A stretch of 64,000 nucleotides of DNA from Marinobacter lipolyticus SM19 (lineage in GTDB: Bacteria; Pseudomonadota; Gammaproteobacteria; Pseudomonadales; Oleiphilaceae), in contig NZ_KE007327.1 in the NCBI RefSeq assembly GCF_000397065.2, positions 26,279-90,278 of the forward strand. The letters are read 5' to 3'. The notes below the pieces were generated by a model. It made no database searches, had not been told where the DNA came from, and worked only from the letters and a program-made list of their open reading frames with translations. The position numbers and the translations under genes were made by a program. Shown here piece by piece: positions 19,065-26,312 of this stretch (position 1 is the stretch's first letter; each line of letters starts with the position of its first letter).

Positions 19065-20273
19065 TCAGTCCATTGAGGTGGCGCCGATCTTGTGGATGCT
19101 CACGTCCGCGCCGTTGAACTCTTCTTCCTGGGTCAGGCGGAGCCCGGCAATCGCGTTAATCACACCGTAGACAATCAAGCCGCCCACGAAGGCAATCAGA
19201 ACGCCGGCGACGGAGCCAACAATCTGGGACATGAGGCTGACGCCTCCCAGTCCACCCAGGGCTTCCTGGCCAAAGATGCCGGCAGCGATCGCACCCCAGA
19301 CGCCACACACACCGTGCAGCGGCCACACACCCAATACATCATCCAGGCGCTCGATTTTGGCCTGGGCCCATTCGAACAGGTACACGAAGACGGCCCCGGC
19401 AACACCGCCGGTCACCAGCGCACCGACCGGGTGCATCAGATCTGAACCGGCACACACGGCGACCAGACCGGCCAGCGGGCCGTTATGGATAAAGCCCGGG
19501 TCCTTTTTACCGACCAGCATGGCGACCAGTACGCCACCAACCATGGCCATCAGGCTGTTGACCGCCACCAGGCCGCTGATGCCGTCCAGGGTTTGTGCGG
19601 ACATCACGTTAAAACCGAACCAACCCACGGTCAGAATCCAGGCGCCGAGGGCCAGGAACGGGATATTGGACGGTGCAAAAGCGACTACGCGACCATTGCG
19701 ATAACGTCCATTCCGGGCGCCAAGCAGCAGGACGGCGGCCAGGGCGATCCAGCCACCCACGGCGTGCACCACAACAGAGCCGGCAAAGTCGTGGAAACCT
19801 GCACCAAACTGGGTCTCCAGCCAGGCCTGGAAGCCATAGTTGCCATTCCAGATCAGTCCTTCAAAGAACGGATAGACAAAGGCCACGATCAGGCCGGAAG
19901 CAATCAGCATGGGGTAGAACTTCGCCCGCTCGGCAATGCCGCCGGAGACGATGGCGGGAATCGCGGCGGCGAAGGTCATCAGGAAGAAGAACTTCACCAG
20001 ATCGTAGCCGTTGGCGGCGGTCAGTTCCGAAGCGCCGGCCATGAAGTGGCTGCCGTAGGCGATGTAGTAGCCGATGAAGAAATAGGCGACGGCAGAGATG
20101 CCGAAGTCGGTCATGATCTTGACCAGGGCGTTGACCTGGTTCTTGTGTCTTACGGTACCCACTTCCAGAAAGGCAAAGCCGGCGTGCATGGCCAGCACCA
20201 TAATGGCGCCGATGAGTATGAACAGCGTGTTGGCGCTTTCGGTCAGGGTGTGTACTGCACTCGTGATGTCCAC
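19065..20273 (-). CDS. amtB: Ammonium transporter AmtB
   Basis: A 402-residue Amt/Mep/Rh channel with eleven predicted membrane helices. The twin histidines of the ammonium path are in DFAGSVVVHAVGGW (about 168) and VWPLHGVCGVWG (about 315). The mammalian-type LTQEEEFNGADVSIHKIG tail is the usual bacterial C-terminal region that binds PII protein. The start is a GTG at 20273 with AGGAGA nine bases upstream. Unlike in most proteobacteria, no glnK gene is adjacent; the upstream gene is pomB. A sigma-54 promoter and two NtrC-type sites lie in the gap upstream, so expression should rise in nitrogen limitation. Confidence 0.95.
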   Translation of the reverse strand: MDITSAVHTLTESANTLFILIGAIMVLAMHAGFAFLEVGTVRHKNQVNALVKIMTDFGISAVAYFFIGYYIAYGSHFMAGASELTAANGYDLVKFFFLMTFAAAIPAIVSGGIAERAKFYPMLIASGLIVAFVYPFFEGLIWNGNYGFQAWLETQFGAGFHDFAGSVVVHAVGGWIALAAVLLLGARNGRYRNGRVVAFAPSNIPFLALGAWILTVGWFGFNVMSAQTLDGISGLVAVNSLMAMVGGVLVAMLVGKKDPGFIHNGPLAGLVAVCAGSDLMHPVGALVTGGVAGAVFVYLFEWAQAKIERLDDVLGVWPLHGVCGVWGAIAAGIFGQEALGGLGGVSLMSQIVGSVAGVLIAFVGGLIVYGVINAIAGLRLTQEEEFNGADVSIHKIGATSMD

Positions 20274-20342
20274 GGGTTTTCTCTCCTGATGTTATGTTTT
20301 CGGCCTCTGTCGGGCCTGTGTGCATTGATGGGGTGCATCAGA

Positions 20343-20358
20343 AGCAAGAGCTGTTCCA
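20343..20358 (-). promoter_or_regulatory. Sigma-54 (RpoN) promoter for amtB
   Basis: On the minus strand the bases read TGGAACAGCTCTTGCT. The sigma-54 consensus is TGGCACRNNNNTTGCW. Thus the -24 GG and -12 GC are present with the required ten-base spacing and only one consensus base differs. The predicted start of transcription is near 20332, about 60 bases before the GTG of amtB. Confidence 0.75.
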
Positions 20359-20434
20359 AAACGATGCATTTTTAGAGCGATAAGGGGGTTGCGGGATTAT
20401 TTGGCATCCGCGCCAGGGTGAAGCTAACCACAAT

Positions 20435-20451
20435 TGCACTATTGCTGTGCA
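20435..20451. promoter_or_regulatory. NtrC-type enhancer site, strong
   Basis: TGCACTATTGCTGTGCA is a perfect match to the outer arms of the NtrC consensus (TGCAC, seven bases, GTGCA). Its centre is about 111 bases upstream of the predicted amtB transcription start, the usual enhancer distance. Confidence 0.7.
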
Positions 20452-20464
20452 TTTTTGGGGTTGG

Positions 20465-20481
20465 CGCACCAATCTGGTCTG
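20465..20481. promoter_or_regulatory. NtrC-type enhancer site, weaker
   Basis: CGCACCAATCTGGTCTG keeps the central ACCANNNTGGT pattern of the NtrC consensus (here ACCAATCTGGT) but has poor outer bases on one side. Its centre lies 30 bases, three helical turns, from the strong site, so that two dimers would sit on the same DNA face. It reaches close to the 3' end of pomB. Confidence 0.5.
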
Positions 20482-20488
20482 GCGTGCC

Positions 20489-21406
20489 TTACCAGTTGAT
20501 GTCGTTCGATGGCGTGTTGTCAGACTCGATTCCGAGAGTCGTTTCCTGGTCTCGGGAGGCGGACTCTATGAGTTCCCGCAGGCGAACTTCATGCTCCTGC
20601 ATGGGCTCGGAGAGATCGATGATAATTTCTACCCGACGATTCCTGGCGCGGTTGTCAGAGGAGGTATTCGGCACTCTCGGCTCCGTATCCGCAAGCCCCG
20701 TCACGGCCAGCCTGGTCGACTGCACGTAATCACGGGCCAGCAGCACGTTCGCGACAGCGGCTGCCCTGGCCGCCGAGAGGTCCCAGTTGCTGTAAAAGCG
20801 GTCTGTTCGGATCGGGACGTTGTCCGTGTGACCTTCGATGGTCAGATTGCCCGGAATATCGGCCAGAATCTCCGCCATTTCCAGCAAGAGACCCTCGAAT
20901 TCGTAAGTCAGTTGGGCAGACCCTGACGGGAAAGAGCCTTTCTCTTCGACCCGGATCACAATGCGTCGCTGGTCCTGGCTGACATTGATGCGTCCGTCCG
21001 CAATGGCTGGCCCCAACACGTCGAGAATCTGGTCCATGGATTCCTGCATCTGATCCTGAATGGCAGATTCCACAGCCACGTCGGTTGGGCTTTTCAGGGT
21101 TTGGAGCTCCGGCTGTTCATCGGTCGTGGTCTGCTTTACTTCATTGACCACCGTTGGTTCCGGCGGGGCGGGGGAAAACTTGTCGAAAATGGGGCTGGTG
21201 CCCTGGGGAATTTCGAGAACCGGGACTTCGCGCTGAACACCGAAGGCTTTGGACAGTTCACCGGCTATCTGTTTGAACTTCTGGGCATCGATTTCCGAGA
21301 ACGAGAGCAGTAGAACAAAGAAACACATCAACAGGGACATGAGGTCCGCAAAGGTGACAACCCAGGCCGGGATGCCCGGTTTCTCCTCTTCCGGTAACTC
21401 ATCCAT
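20489..21406 (-). CDS. pomB: Sodium-type flagellar stator protein PomB (MotB family)
   Basis: A 305-residue MotB-family protein: one membrane helix (about 22-42) led by TFADLMSLLMCFFVLLLSFS, where Asp21 corresponds to the ion-binding Asp of PomB/MotB. Then comes a linker with the PomB-like GTSPIFDKFSP plug region and a C-terminal OmpA-type peptidoglycan-binding domain (EGHTDNVPIRTDRFYSNWDL, RARNRRVEI). It anchors the stator to the cell wall. The start codon follows the pomA stop by two bases. The helix sequence is closer to Vibrio PomB than to E. coli MotB, which points to sodium as coupling ion. No other flagellar genes are in the window. Confidence 0.9.
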   Translation of the reverse strand: MDELPEEEKPGIPAWVVTFADLMSLLMCFFVLLLSFSEIDAQKFKQIAGELSKAFGVQREVPVLEIPQGTSPIFDKFSPAPPEPTVVNEVKQTTTDEQPELQTLKSPTDVAVESAIQDQMQESMDQILDVLGPAIADGRINVSQDQRRIVIRVEEKGSFPSGSAQLTYEFEGLLLEMAEILADIPGNLTIEGHTDNVPIRTDRFYSNWDLSAARAAAVANVLLARDYVQSTRLAVTGLADTEPRVPNTSSDNRARNRRVEIIIDLSEPMQEHEVRLRELIESASRDQETTLGIESDNTPSNDINW

Positions 21407-21408
21407 GA

Positions 21409-22179
21409 CTAAGTGCCCTCTGCCTCAGCCAGTTTCTCGCGCTCCTTGGGTGGGAGGTAGCTGGAGAGTAGCTGTTCAACGATGCGCGGATTGGTGCCAG
21501 CCTTAATGGCGACGAGTGCATCGATATACAGGGACTGCATCCGCGCCTCTTCCGTCATCCGCAGAGACAGCTTGTCCGCGATGGGGGTGGCGATCATGGT
21601 TGCGATCATGGCGCCATAAAGTGTGGTCAGAAGGGCAACGGCCATCGCTGGGCCGATGGATTTCGGATCTTCCATATTCGAGAGCATCTGCACCAGACCA
21701 ATCAGGGTGCCGATCATGCCCATGGCCGGAGCGACGTCCGCCATGGCGGTAAAGACCTTGGCCCCGGAGCGGTTGTGGTCGAGCGTCATCAAGCGCTCCT
21801 TGTTCAGGAGTTGCTTGATGGTGTCGCCATCCTGGCCATCAACCAGCATCTGGATGCCCTGGCTTAGAAAGGGACTGCTGAGCTCTCGGCCTTCGAGACC
21901 AAGAACGCCCTCTTTCCGCGCCACGTTGCTGATGTCCACCAGTTCTTCAATGCTGGCCTGAGTTTCCGGCAACTTGAATTTGAAGGCTCTGGCGGCGGCC
22001 TTGAAGGCCCCTAAAAACTGGGCAAAGCTGAATTTGGCAAGTACCACCAGCAACGTGCCGCCAACAACGATCAGCAGGGAGGCCGGATTTATAAAAACGG
22101 ATGGGGAAACGCCGAGAATCACTGCAGAGGCGATCAGCAAAATGGCGCCAACAAGACCAATAAGAGTGGCGAAATCCAC
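21409..22179 (-). CDS. pomA: Sodium-type flagellar stator protein PomA (MotA family)
   Basis: A 256-residue protein with four membrane helices: two near the N-terminus (FATLIGLVGAILLIASAVI; SLLIVVGGTLLVVLAKF) and two later (APAMGMIGTLIGLVQML; MAVALLTTLYGAMIATMIAT). The cytoplasmic loop holds the conserved charged residues that contact the rotor (for example EGRELSS and NKERLMTLDHN). Length and loops match PomA (about 253 residues) rather than MotA (about 295). Translation starts at GTG 22179 with GGAG nearby. It forms an operon with pomB and is followed in turn by amtB on the same strand. Confidence 0.92.
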   Translation of the reverse strand: MDFATLIGLVGAILLIASAVILGVSPSVFINPASLLIVVGGTLLVVLAKFSFAQFLGAFKAAARAFKFKLPETQASIEELVDISNVARKEGVLGLEGRELSSPFLSQGIQMLVDGQDGDTIKQLLNKERLMTLDHNRSGAKVFTAMADVAPAMGMIGTLIGLVQMLSNMEDPKSIGPAMAVALLTTLYGAMIATMIATPIADKLSLRMTEEARMQSLYIDALVAIKAGTNPRIVEQLLSSYLPPKEREKLAEAEGT

Positions 22180-22246
22180 AGTAACTCCAGATGTGATTGC
22201 AGTGCCGGAAAACGAGGGGGGAGATTACCTTCAGATCAGAATTTAA

Positions 22247-22666
22247 TCAATTCGATTGAGGTGCACTTTCTCTCTCTTCCTGATGTTCTTTCCAGGCGGC
22301 ATAGCGATGAAGGTCCGATTCCACCAGCTTCAGGCACAGGGCCACGACACCGGCATCGTCCAGAAAACCAATGCCAAACAGCAGGTCCGGGATAACATCC
22401 AGCGGATTCAGCACATATATGAGGGCTCCGGCAATGGCGGCAATACTTTTCCACGGCACATCGCGATAATTGCCGTTCCAGTAGTCCCGTATCATGGCAA
22501 ACATAAGCTTGATGTCGGCGCTGAAGCGATTCAGTTTGCCGCTGCCTTTTACTTTTTCTTCTATGGCGCATTGACGGACCAGCAGGCTTTCAAGGTCGTC
22601 GCGGTGGACCTTGTCTGCCTCTGCATTTAACTGCTTTTCTGCATTCTTCTCGGTAAACAGCGGCAT
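22247..22666 (-). CDS. YkvA/DUF1232 family membrane protein
   Basis: About 139 residues. The conserved core WKSIAAIAGALIYVLNPLDV followed by IPDLLFGIGFLDDAGVVAL is the DUF1232 (YkvA) signature: a hydrophobic hairpin with a central NPLDVIPD. The function of the family is not known. I take the ATG at 22666 (MPLFTEKNAEKQL), which has AGGA upstream; the frame is open to an ATG at 22684. It lies 67 bases upstream of pomA on the same strand, and 18-36 bases after the next gene, so the three could be co-transcribed. Confidence 0.8.
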   Translation of the reverse strand: MPLFTEKNAEKQLNAEADKVHRDDLESLLVRQCAIEEKVKGSGKLNRFSADIKLMFAMIRDYWNGNYRDVPWKSIAAIAGALIYVLNPLDVIPDLLFGIGFLDDAGVVALCLKLVESDLHRYAAWKEHQEERESAPQSN

Positions 22667-22702
22667 CGTGTCTGATCCTGTCATGGATAGGGTCCGGGAT
22701 GG

Positions 22703-23182
22703 TCACCACCAGGCCTTGCCCCACATCTCCGGGTTGGCCCAGTTGTCCGGGTTGTTCCACGCCCGTTTGTGATTGTAAGTGTCGATATTGTAGGTGTAGA
22801 GCGTTGAAGGCGCACCATCGTTCTCCAGCTCTGCCTGCCGCCGAAAGCCCAGGGCAATAAAGTCGGTGAAGCTCCAGCCGTGATCGGGCTCGATCACGAC
22901 GGCAATCTGGTGGGTGCCGTAATTTCTCAACTGACCCAGGAGCATCTCGCCCTGAGCTCGGGGAAGTTGCTCCAGAACGTCGGTCACCAGTGCCAGATCC
23001 TGAATTTCGGGAAGTGGGAATGCGTCATTAAGCGAGGTTTCTGTCAGTGTTGTTAAGTGGCTGTGTTTATTATGTAACTGCCAGTGCCTGCCCGCTTCCT
23101 CAGCCAGCACCCCGCAAACCAGCAGAGTTTGTGGTTGAGTGGTATCGATAATTCTTGCAACAGCTTGATGAGGCGTTGTCAT
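22703..23182 (-). CDS. Hypothetical protein, methyltransferase-like fold without SAM motif (DUF6231-like)
   Basis: A 159-residue protein. The middle part (DLALVTDVLEQLPRAQGEML, about residues 63-82) looks like the motif after strand 4 of class I methyltransferases. But the region that should hold the glycine-rich SAM loop reads LLVCGVLAEEAGRHW and lacks GxGxG. I recall the family as DUF6231, found in Marinobacter-like bacteria, but cannot check this. The C-terminus is rich in Trp and Asn (NNPDNWANPEMWGKAWW). The function is unknown. It is upstream of the YkvA gene and divergent from the pilus operon. Confidence 0.65.
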   Translation of the reverse strand: MTTPHQAVARIIDTTQPQTLLVCGVLAEEAGRHWQLHNKHSHLTTLTETSLNDAFPLPEIQDLALVTDVLEQLPRAQGEMLLGQLRNYGTHQIAVVIEPDHGWSFTDFIALGFRRQAELENDGAPSTLYTYNIDTYNHKRAWNNPDNWANPEMWGKAWW

Positions 23183-23542
23183 AAAGCGATCCGGATAGGA
23201 TTTGAGGATCAGTATCCCATTTGCGGCTGGTGGTCGGCAATGTCAGGGGGGGCGTAGGCTCAGGCCGGATTCAGGAGGCTTTCGGGCCGTGTGATTATTG
23301 GCCGATATGGCCAGTTTACTTGTCTTTAAAGGCAATATTTTAATGGGTGGCGCGGTGTTAATGTGGTGTGACGTAATCGACTTTTGGCTCGGTCCTGAAG
23401 AGTGTTTTTATGAGCTGGGTCAATTGACGGCAGAAAAAAAGCCTGACTATCAGTAACAAAAAGCAAAACAAAACCTGTCGCTTTGATGGCGGCATTTGAA
23501 CTACGTTTAAGTCATACAACAAGCCATGCGAAGGAGTTTGCC
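23183..23542. other. Divergent intergenic region upstream of the Tad/Flp operon
   Basis: This 360-base gap separates the minus-strand hypothetical gene from the plus-strand flp gene. I see no credible coding frame. It contains a short inverted repeat TGGCC-GATAT-GGCCA at about 23298-23313. A TTGACG at 23424-23429 could serve as a -35 box, but the -10 (CTATCA, 17 bases on) is poor. An A-rich tract (CAGAAAAAAAGCC) follows. The main promoter of the pilus operon should be here but I cannot fix it. Confidence 0.4.
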
Positions 23543-23776
23543 ATGAGCATCCAAAGGATCAACAACATGTCCACACGTATTGCCGCCAATCTCCAGACCA
23601 GGAAGTTGCCGCTGAAATCCAAACAGAAAGGTGCCTCTGCGCTTGAATATATTGTTCTGGCCGCGGCATTAATCGGAATTCTCACCCTGCTCGCCACTTC
23701 AGGCGTTGGGGCTCAGGTGGTTCAAGCCTTCACTGACCTCTTCACTGATGCAGCTTCCGCAGGAAGTGGTACTTAA
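23543..23776 (+). CDS. flp: Flp-type type IVb prepilin
   Basis: A 77-residue prepilin. A basic leader of 29 residues ends in KQKG, and cleavage after this Gly gives a mature protein starting ASALEYIVLAAALIGILTLL with the Glu at +5 and Tyr at +6 that define Flp pilins. The hydrophobic helix forms the pilus core and the short C-terminus (TDAASAGSGT) is exposed. The start is the ATG at 23543 because AAGGAG lies six bases upstream; the longer frame from 23483 has no such site. It is the first gene of the pilus operon and probably the major subunit. The long leader is unusual among Flp pilins. Confidence 0.9.
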   Translation: MSIQRINNMSTRIAANLQTRKLPLKSKQKGASALEYIVLAAALIGILTLLATSGVGAQVVQAFTDLFTDAASAGSGT

Positions 23777-23816
23777 GACCGAGTTTTCGTGACCGTGCGG
23801 GGGCGAGGCACTATTT

Positions 23817-24257
23817 ATGCGAAATAGTCGTGGGGCAGTTGCTCTGGAGTTTTTGCTGCTCTTCCCCATGGTCGTCGCCATGCTCTACGGGGCGGCGGCC
23901 TACGGCATTCTGTTTTTCGGGAAGTATGAGATGCAGAGCGTGGTGGATCAGGCTGCCTCGGCTGCTCTGCGGGTGGATCGTACCCGTTATACGGCAGATG
24001 ATCTTTCGGGTCAGGTTGCCACCATTGCCAACACGGCGCTGGCACAAGGTTGGGCGTCGAAATCCCAACGCCTGAGGGCCGGAGTGGAAATTACCGGCAA
24101 TGAATGTCAGGTGGATGGTTCAGGCGATTTCCTGAGCTGCACCCTCTCCCGTGACAATAAGACCGAGCCCATGGTTCCTCAATTGACGTTCGGGTTTCTG
24201 GGAAAGTTTCCGCCCATGCCTGACACAATGAGTGCGGAAGCAACCATGGCCTTCTAG
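23817..24257 (+). CDS. tadE: TadE-like pseudopilin
   Basis: A 146-residue protein with a short leader MRNSRG followed by AVALEFLLLFPMVVAMLYGA, the TadE motif with a prepilin-type cleavage site (Gly then Glu at +5) and one membrane helix. The rest is periplasmic, with two Cys that could form a disulfide (NECQV and LSCTL). In Tad systems TadE and TadF are minor pilins needed for assembly. Only one such small pseudopilin is present here. It lies 40 bases after flp. Confidence 0.85.
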   Translation: MRNSRGAVALEFLLLFPMVVAMLYGAAAYGILFFGKYEMQSVVDQAASAALRVDRTRYTADDLSGQVATIANTALAQGWASKSQRLRAGVEITGNECQVDGSGDFLSCTLSRDNKTEPMVPQLTFGFLGKFPPMPDTMSAEATMAF

Positions 24258-24282
24258 TTTGGATGACTAAGGCACAACAACA

Positions 24283-25143
24283 ATGAATAAAAGACTGATT
24301 TACGCGTTGCCGGCGACGGTGTTGGCACTCGTTGCATTGGGCCTTGCTATCGTTGGTCTGCTGTCGACAACGGATCAGCCTGCCAAACCCCAGCAAACCC
24401 AGGTGTCTCAGCCTGAGCAGATGCCGTTTGCCCCGGAGTATCGATATCTTGTCGCCCGTCAGGGCCTGTCCCCCGGCGATGTCATGGAGGAAGAGGGCTT
24501 TACGTCGGTTGCCTCTTCAGATCCCGTACCCGACGCCATTCGTGCCGACGATGCCCCCTATGGCCAACCCATCAAAACCGCCCTTTCGGCAGGCCAGATG
24601 CTGACAAAAGCGAACCTCCGAACTGACAGCGTGCTGGAAACTCTGGTACCGCAAGGACATCAGGCGATGGCCGTTGCCGTGGACGATGTTTCGGGCGTGG
24701 GGGGGTTGTTGCGCCCCGGTGACCGGGTTGATGTGACGGCCTCCTTTCGCCGATCGGACAAAGACAAACCTGCTGCCCTGAAGGTGCTGGGGAACGTCTT
24801 GGTGCTGGCGGTCAAGGGGGTTCCGTACAACGGTGAAGCGGGGGAGGAAAACGATTCCCGGCGCAACAACACCGTTGTCTTGTCGGTGCCCGAAGGTGAG
24901 GTTTCGCGCCTGTTGTTGGCGTCCAGTGAAGGCAAGCTCCAACTGGTGGCACTTGCCCCGAAACAGGTGGCCGCATCGGAAGCCGCGACAGAGGGTAAAG
25001 AGCCGGAAGTGAAACCGGTCTACCTGGAAGATCTTTTCCCCGAGCCGCCCAAGCCAGCGCCAGCCCGGCGCGCAACACCCCCACCTTCCACCCGCGTACA
25101 GGTATTCGAAGGATCCGAATCAAGGAGTGTGTATGTACGGTAA
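24283..25143 (+). CDS. cpaB: Flp pilus assembly protein CpaB/RcpC
   Basis: A 286-residue protein with one N-terminal membrane helix (about 8-30), an SAF/AFP-type domain (YRYLVARQGLSPGDVMEEE, AYGQPIKTALSAGQML-like region with TALSAGQMLTKANLR), then the RcpC/CpaB core (AVAVDDVSGVGGLLRPGDRV, VDVTASFRR) and a Pro-rich C-terminal tail (PPKPAPARRATPPP). CpaB/RcpC is thought to help secretin assembly or bind peptidoglycan. The stop codon at 25143 overlaps the secretin gene by 11 bases. Confidence 0.9.
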   Translation: MNKRLIYALPATVLALVALGLAIVGLLSTTDQPAKPQQTQVSQPEQMPFAPEYRYLVARQGLSPGDVMEEEGFTSVASSDPVPDAIRADDAPYGQPIKTALSAGQMLTKANLRTDSVLETLVPQGHQAMAVAVDDVSGVGGLLRPGDRVDVTASFRRSDKDKPAALKVLGNVLVLAVKGVPYNGEAGEENDSRRNNTVVLSVPEGEVSRLLLASSEGKLQLVALAPKQVAASEAATEGKEPEVKPVYLEDLFPEPPKPAPARRATPPPSTRVQVFEGSESRSVYVR

Positions 25144-26308
25144 ACCGATCGCCCTATGGCTCACGGCAGTGTTGTTGGGCAGCCTGGCAGGTGTCCTGCC
25201 GGCAGCGGCCCAGGGCGAAGAAATGGCGGATGGCACTCCGGTCACATTGGGTACGGGGGAGCAGAAGGTACTGAGCTTTGCGGATACCCTGGCCAAGGTT
25301 GCAACGTCTGACCCGGAGGTGGCGGCAGTATCGGTGTCCGGCGACAGGGAACTGTTGGTAACCGCAAAGTCGCAGGGTGCGGCCATTTTGTCGGTTTGGC
25401 TCAAGGGTCGTTCGGAACCTTTGCGCTCCCCGGTCGTTGTTGCGTCGACTCTTGGCGCCAGGCTGCCCTTCGGGACTCAGGTGCAGACCGATATCCGTAT
25501 TGTTGAGGTTAACCGCAATGAGCTGAATGAATTGGGGATGTACTACTCCAAACTGTTCGACAGCGGACGTCTCGGTGCCTCTTTTGCTGCACCGGACTCG
25601 GTGGTGCCTGGATTCGGTGGTGCGATGGGCATTGCAACCAACGGTTTCAATTTTTTCCGGTTTGGAAACAGCTCCCTGAGTATTCTCAATGCCCTTGAGT
25701 CCGGCGGTTTTGCCTACACGCTGGCGGAGCCTTCGCTGGTCACATTGAGCGGCCAAAGCGCCACCTTTCTCTCCGGCGGGGAGTTCCCGATTCCGGTGCG
25801 TAGTGACGATAACGGGATACAGGTGGAGTTCAAACAGTTCGGCGTCAGTCTGAGCCTGACACCGACGGTGGTGGGTGAAAACCAGATCATTTTAAAAGTG
25901 GCGCCGGAGGTCAGTGATCTGGATGACACCGCCGGTGTGACCACTGGTGGCATTACCATTCCCGGCTTGCGGGTGCGACGTACGGAAACCACCGTTGCCA
26001 TGGCGCCTGGGGAAACGTTCATTATCAGTGGGCTGGTGAGCCGTAATACCTTTAACAACAGTGACCGGATTCCCGGGCTCGGCAATCTACCGGTTTTAGG
26101 TGCGCTGTTTCGTTCCGATCGGGTGGCGCGGGAAGATCGCGAACTCATCATGGTGGTGACCCCGCATCTGGTCAGCCCCGGCAAGCAGGGCAATGGCAAG
26201 CTGGAAACCATCGCTCGGGACTATCATCACAGCAGTACGGGCTGGCTGGACATGGCGACTGATTCCAGCCCAGGTGAACGCCCCATCAAACACGGACTGA
26301 GCTGGTGA
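25133..26308 (+). CDS. cpaC: Flp pilus outer membrane secretin CpaC/RcpA
   Basis: About 391 residues. Signal peptide MYGKPIALWLTAVLLGSLAG ending near PAAAQG; then a short BON/N-domain part (SFADTLAKVATSDPEVAAV) and the secretin core: VRSDDNGIQVEFKQFGVSL, LKVAPEVSDLD and the closing PGLGNLPVLGALFRSDRVA with LIMVVTPHLV. The core forms the gated outer-membrane ring through which the pilus leaves. The start is ATG 25133 because AAGGAG ends five bases before it; a GTG in the same frame at 25127 lies inside that Shine-Dalgarno. There is no separate RcpB-type gene in the locus. Confidence 0.93.
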   Translation: MYGKPIALWLTAVLLGSLAGVLPAAAQGEEMADGTPVTLGTGEQKVLSFADTLAKVATSDPEVAAVSVSGDRELLVTAKSQGAAILSVWLKGRSEPLRSPVVVASTLGARLPFGTQVQTDIRIVEVNRNELNELGMYYSKLFDSGRLGASFAAPDSVVPGFGGAMGIATNGFNFFRFGNSSLSILNALESGGFAYTLAEPSLVTLSGQSATFLSGGEFPIPVRSDDNGIQVEFKQFGVSLSLTPTVVGENQIILKVAPEVSDLDDTAGVTTGGITIPGLRVRRTETTVAMAPGETFIISGLVSRNTFNNSDRIPGLGNLPVLGALFRSDRVAREDRELIMVVTPHLVSPGKQGNGKLETIARDYHHSSTGWLDMATDSSPGERPIKHGLSW

Positions 26309-26312
26309 TCCT

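Noticed and set aside
23298..23313. Inverted repeat TGGCC-GATAT-GGCCA as an operator of the pilus operon.
   Set aside because: Five-base arms are expected by chance in this length; there is no regulator gene next to it.
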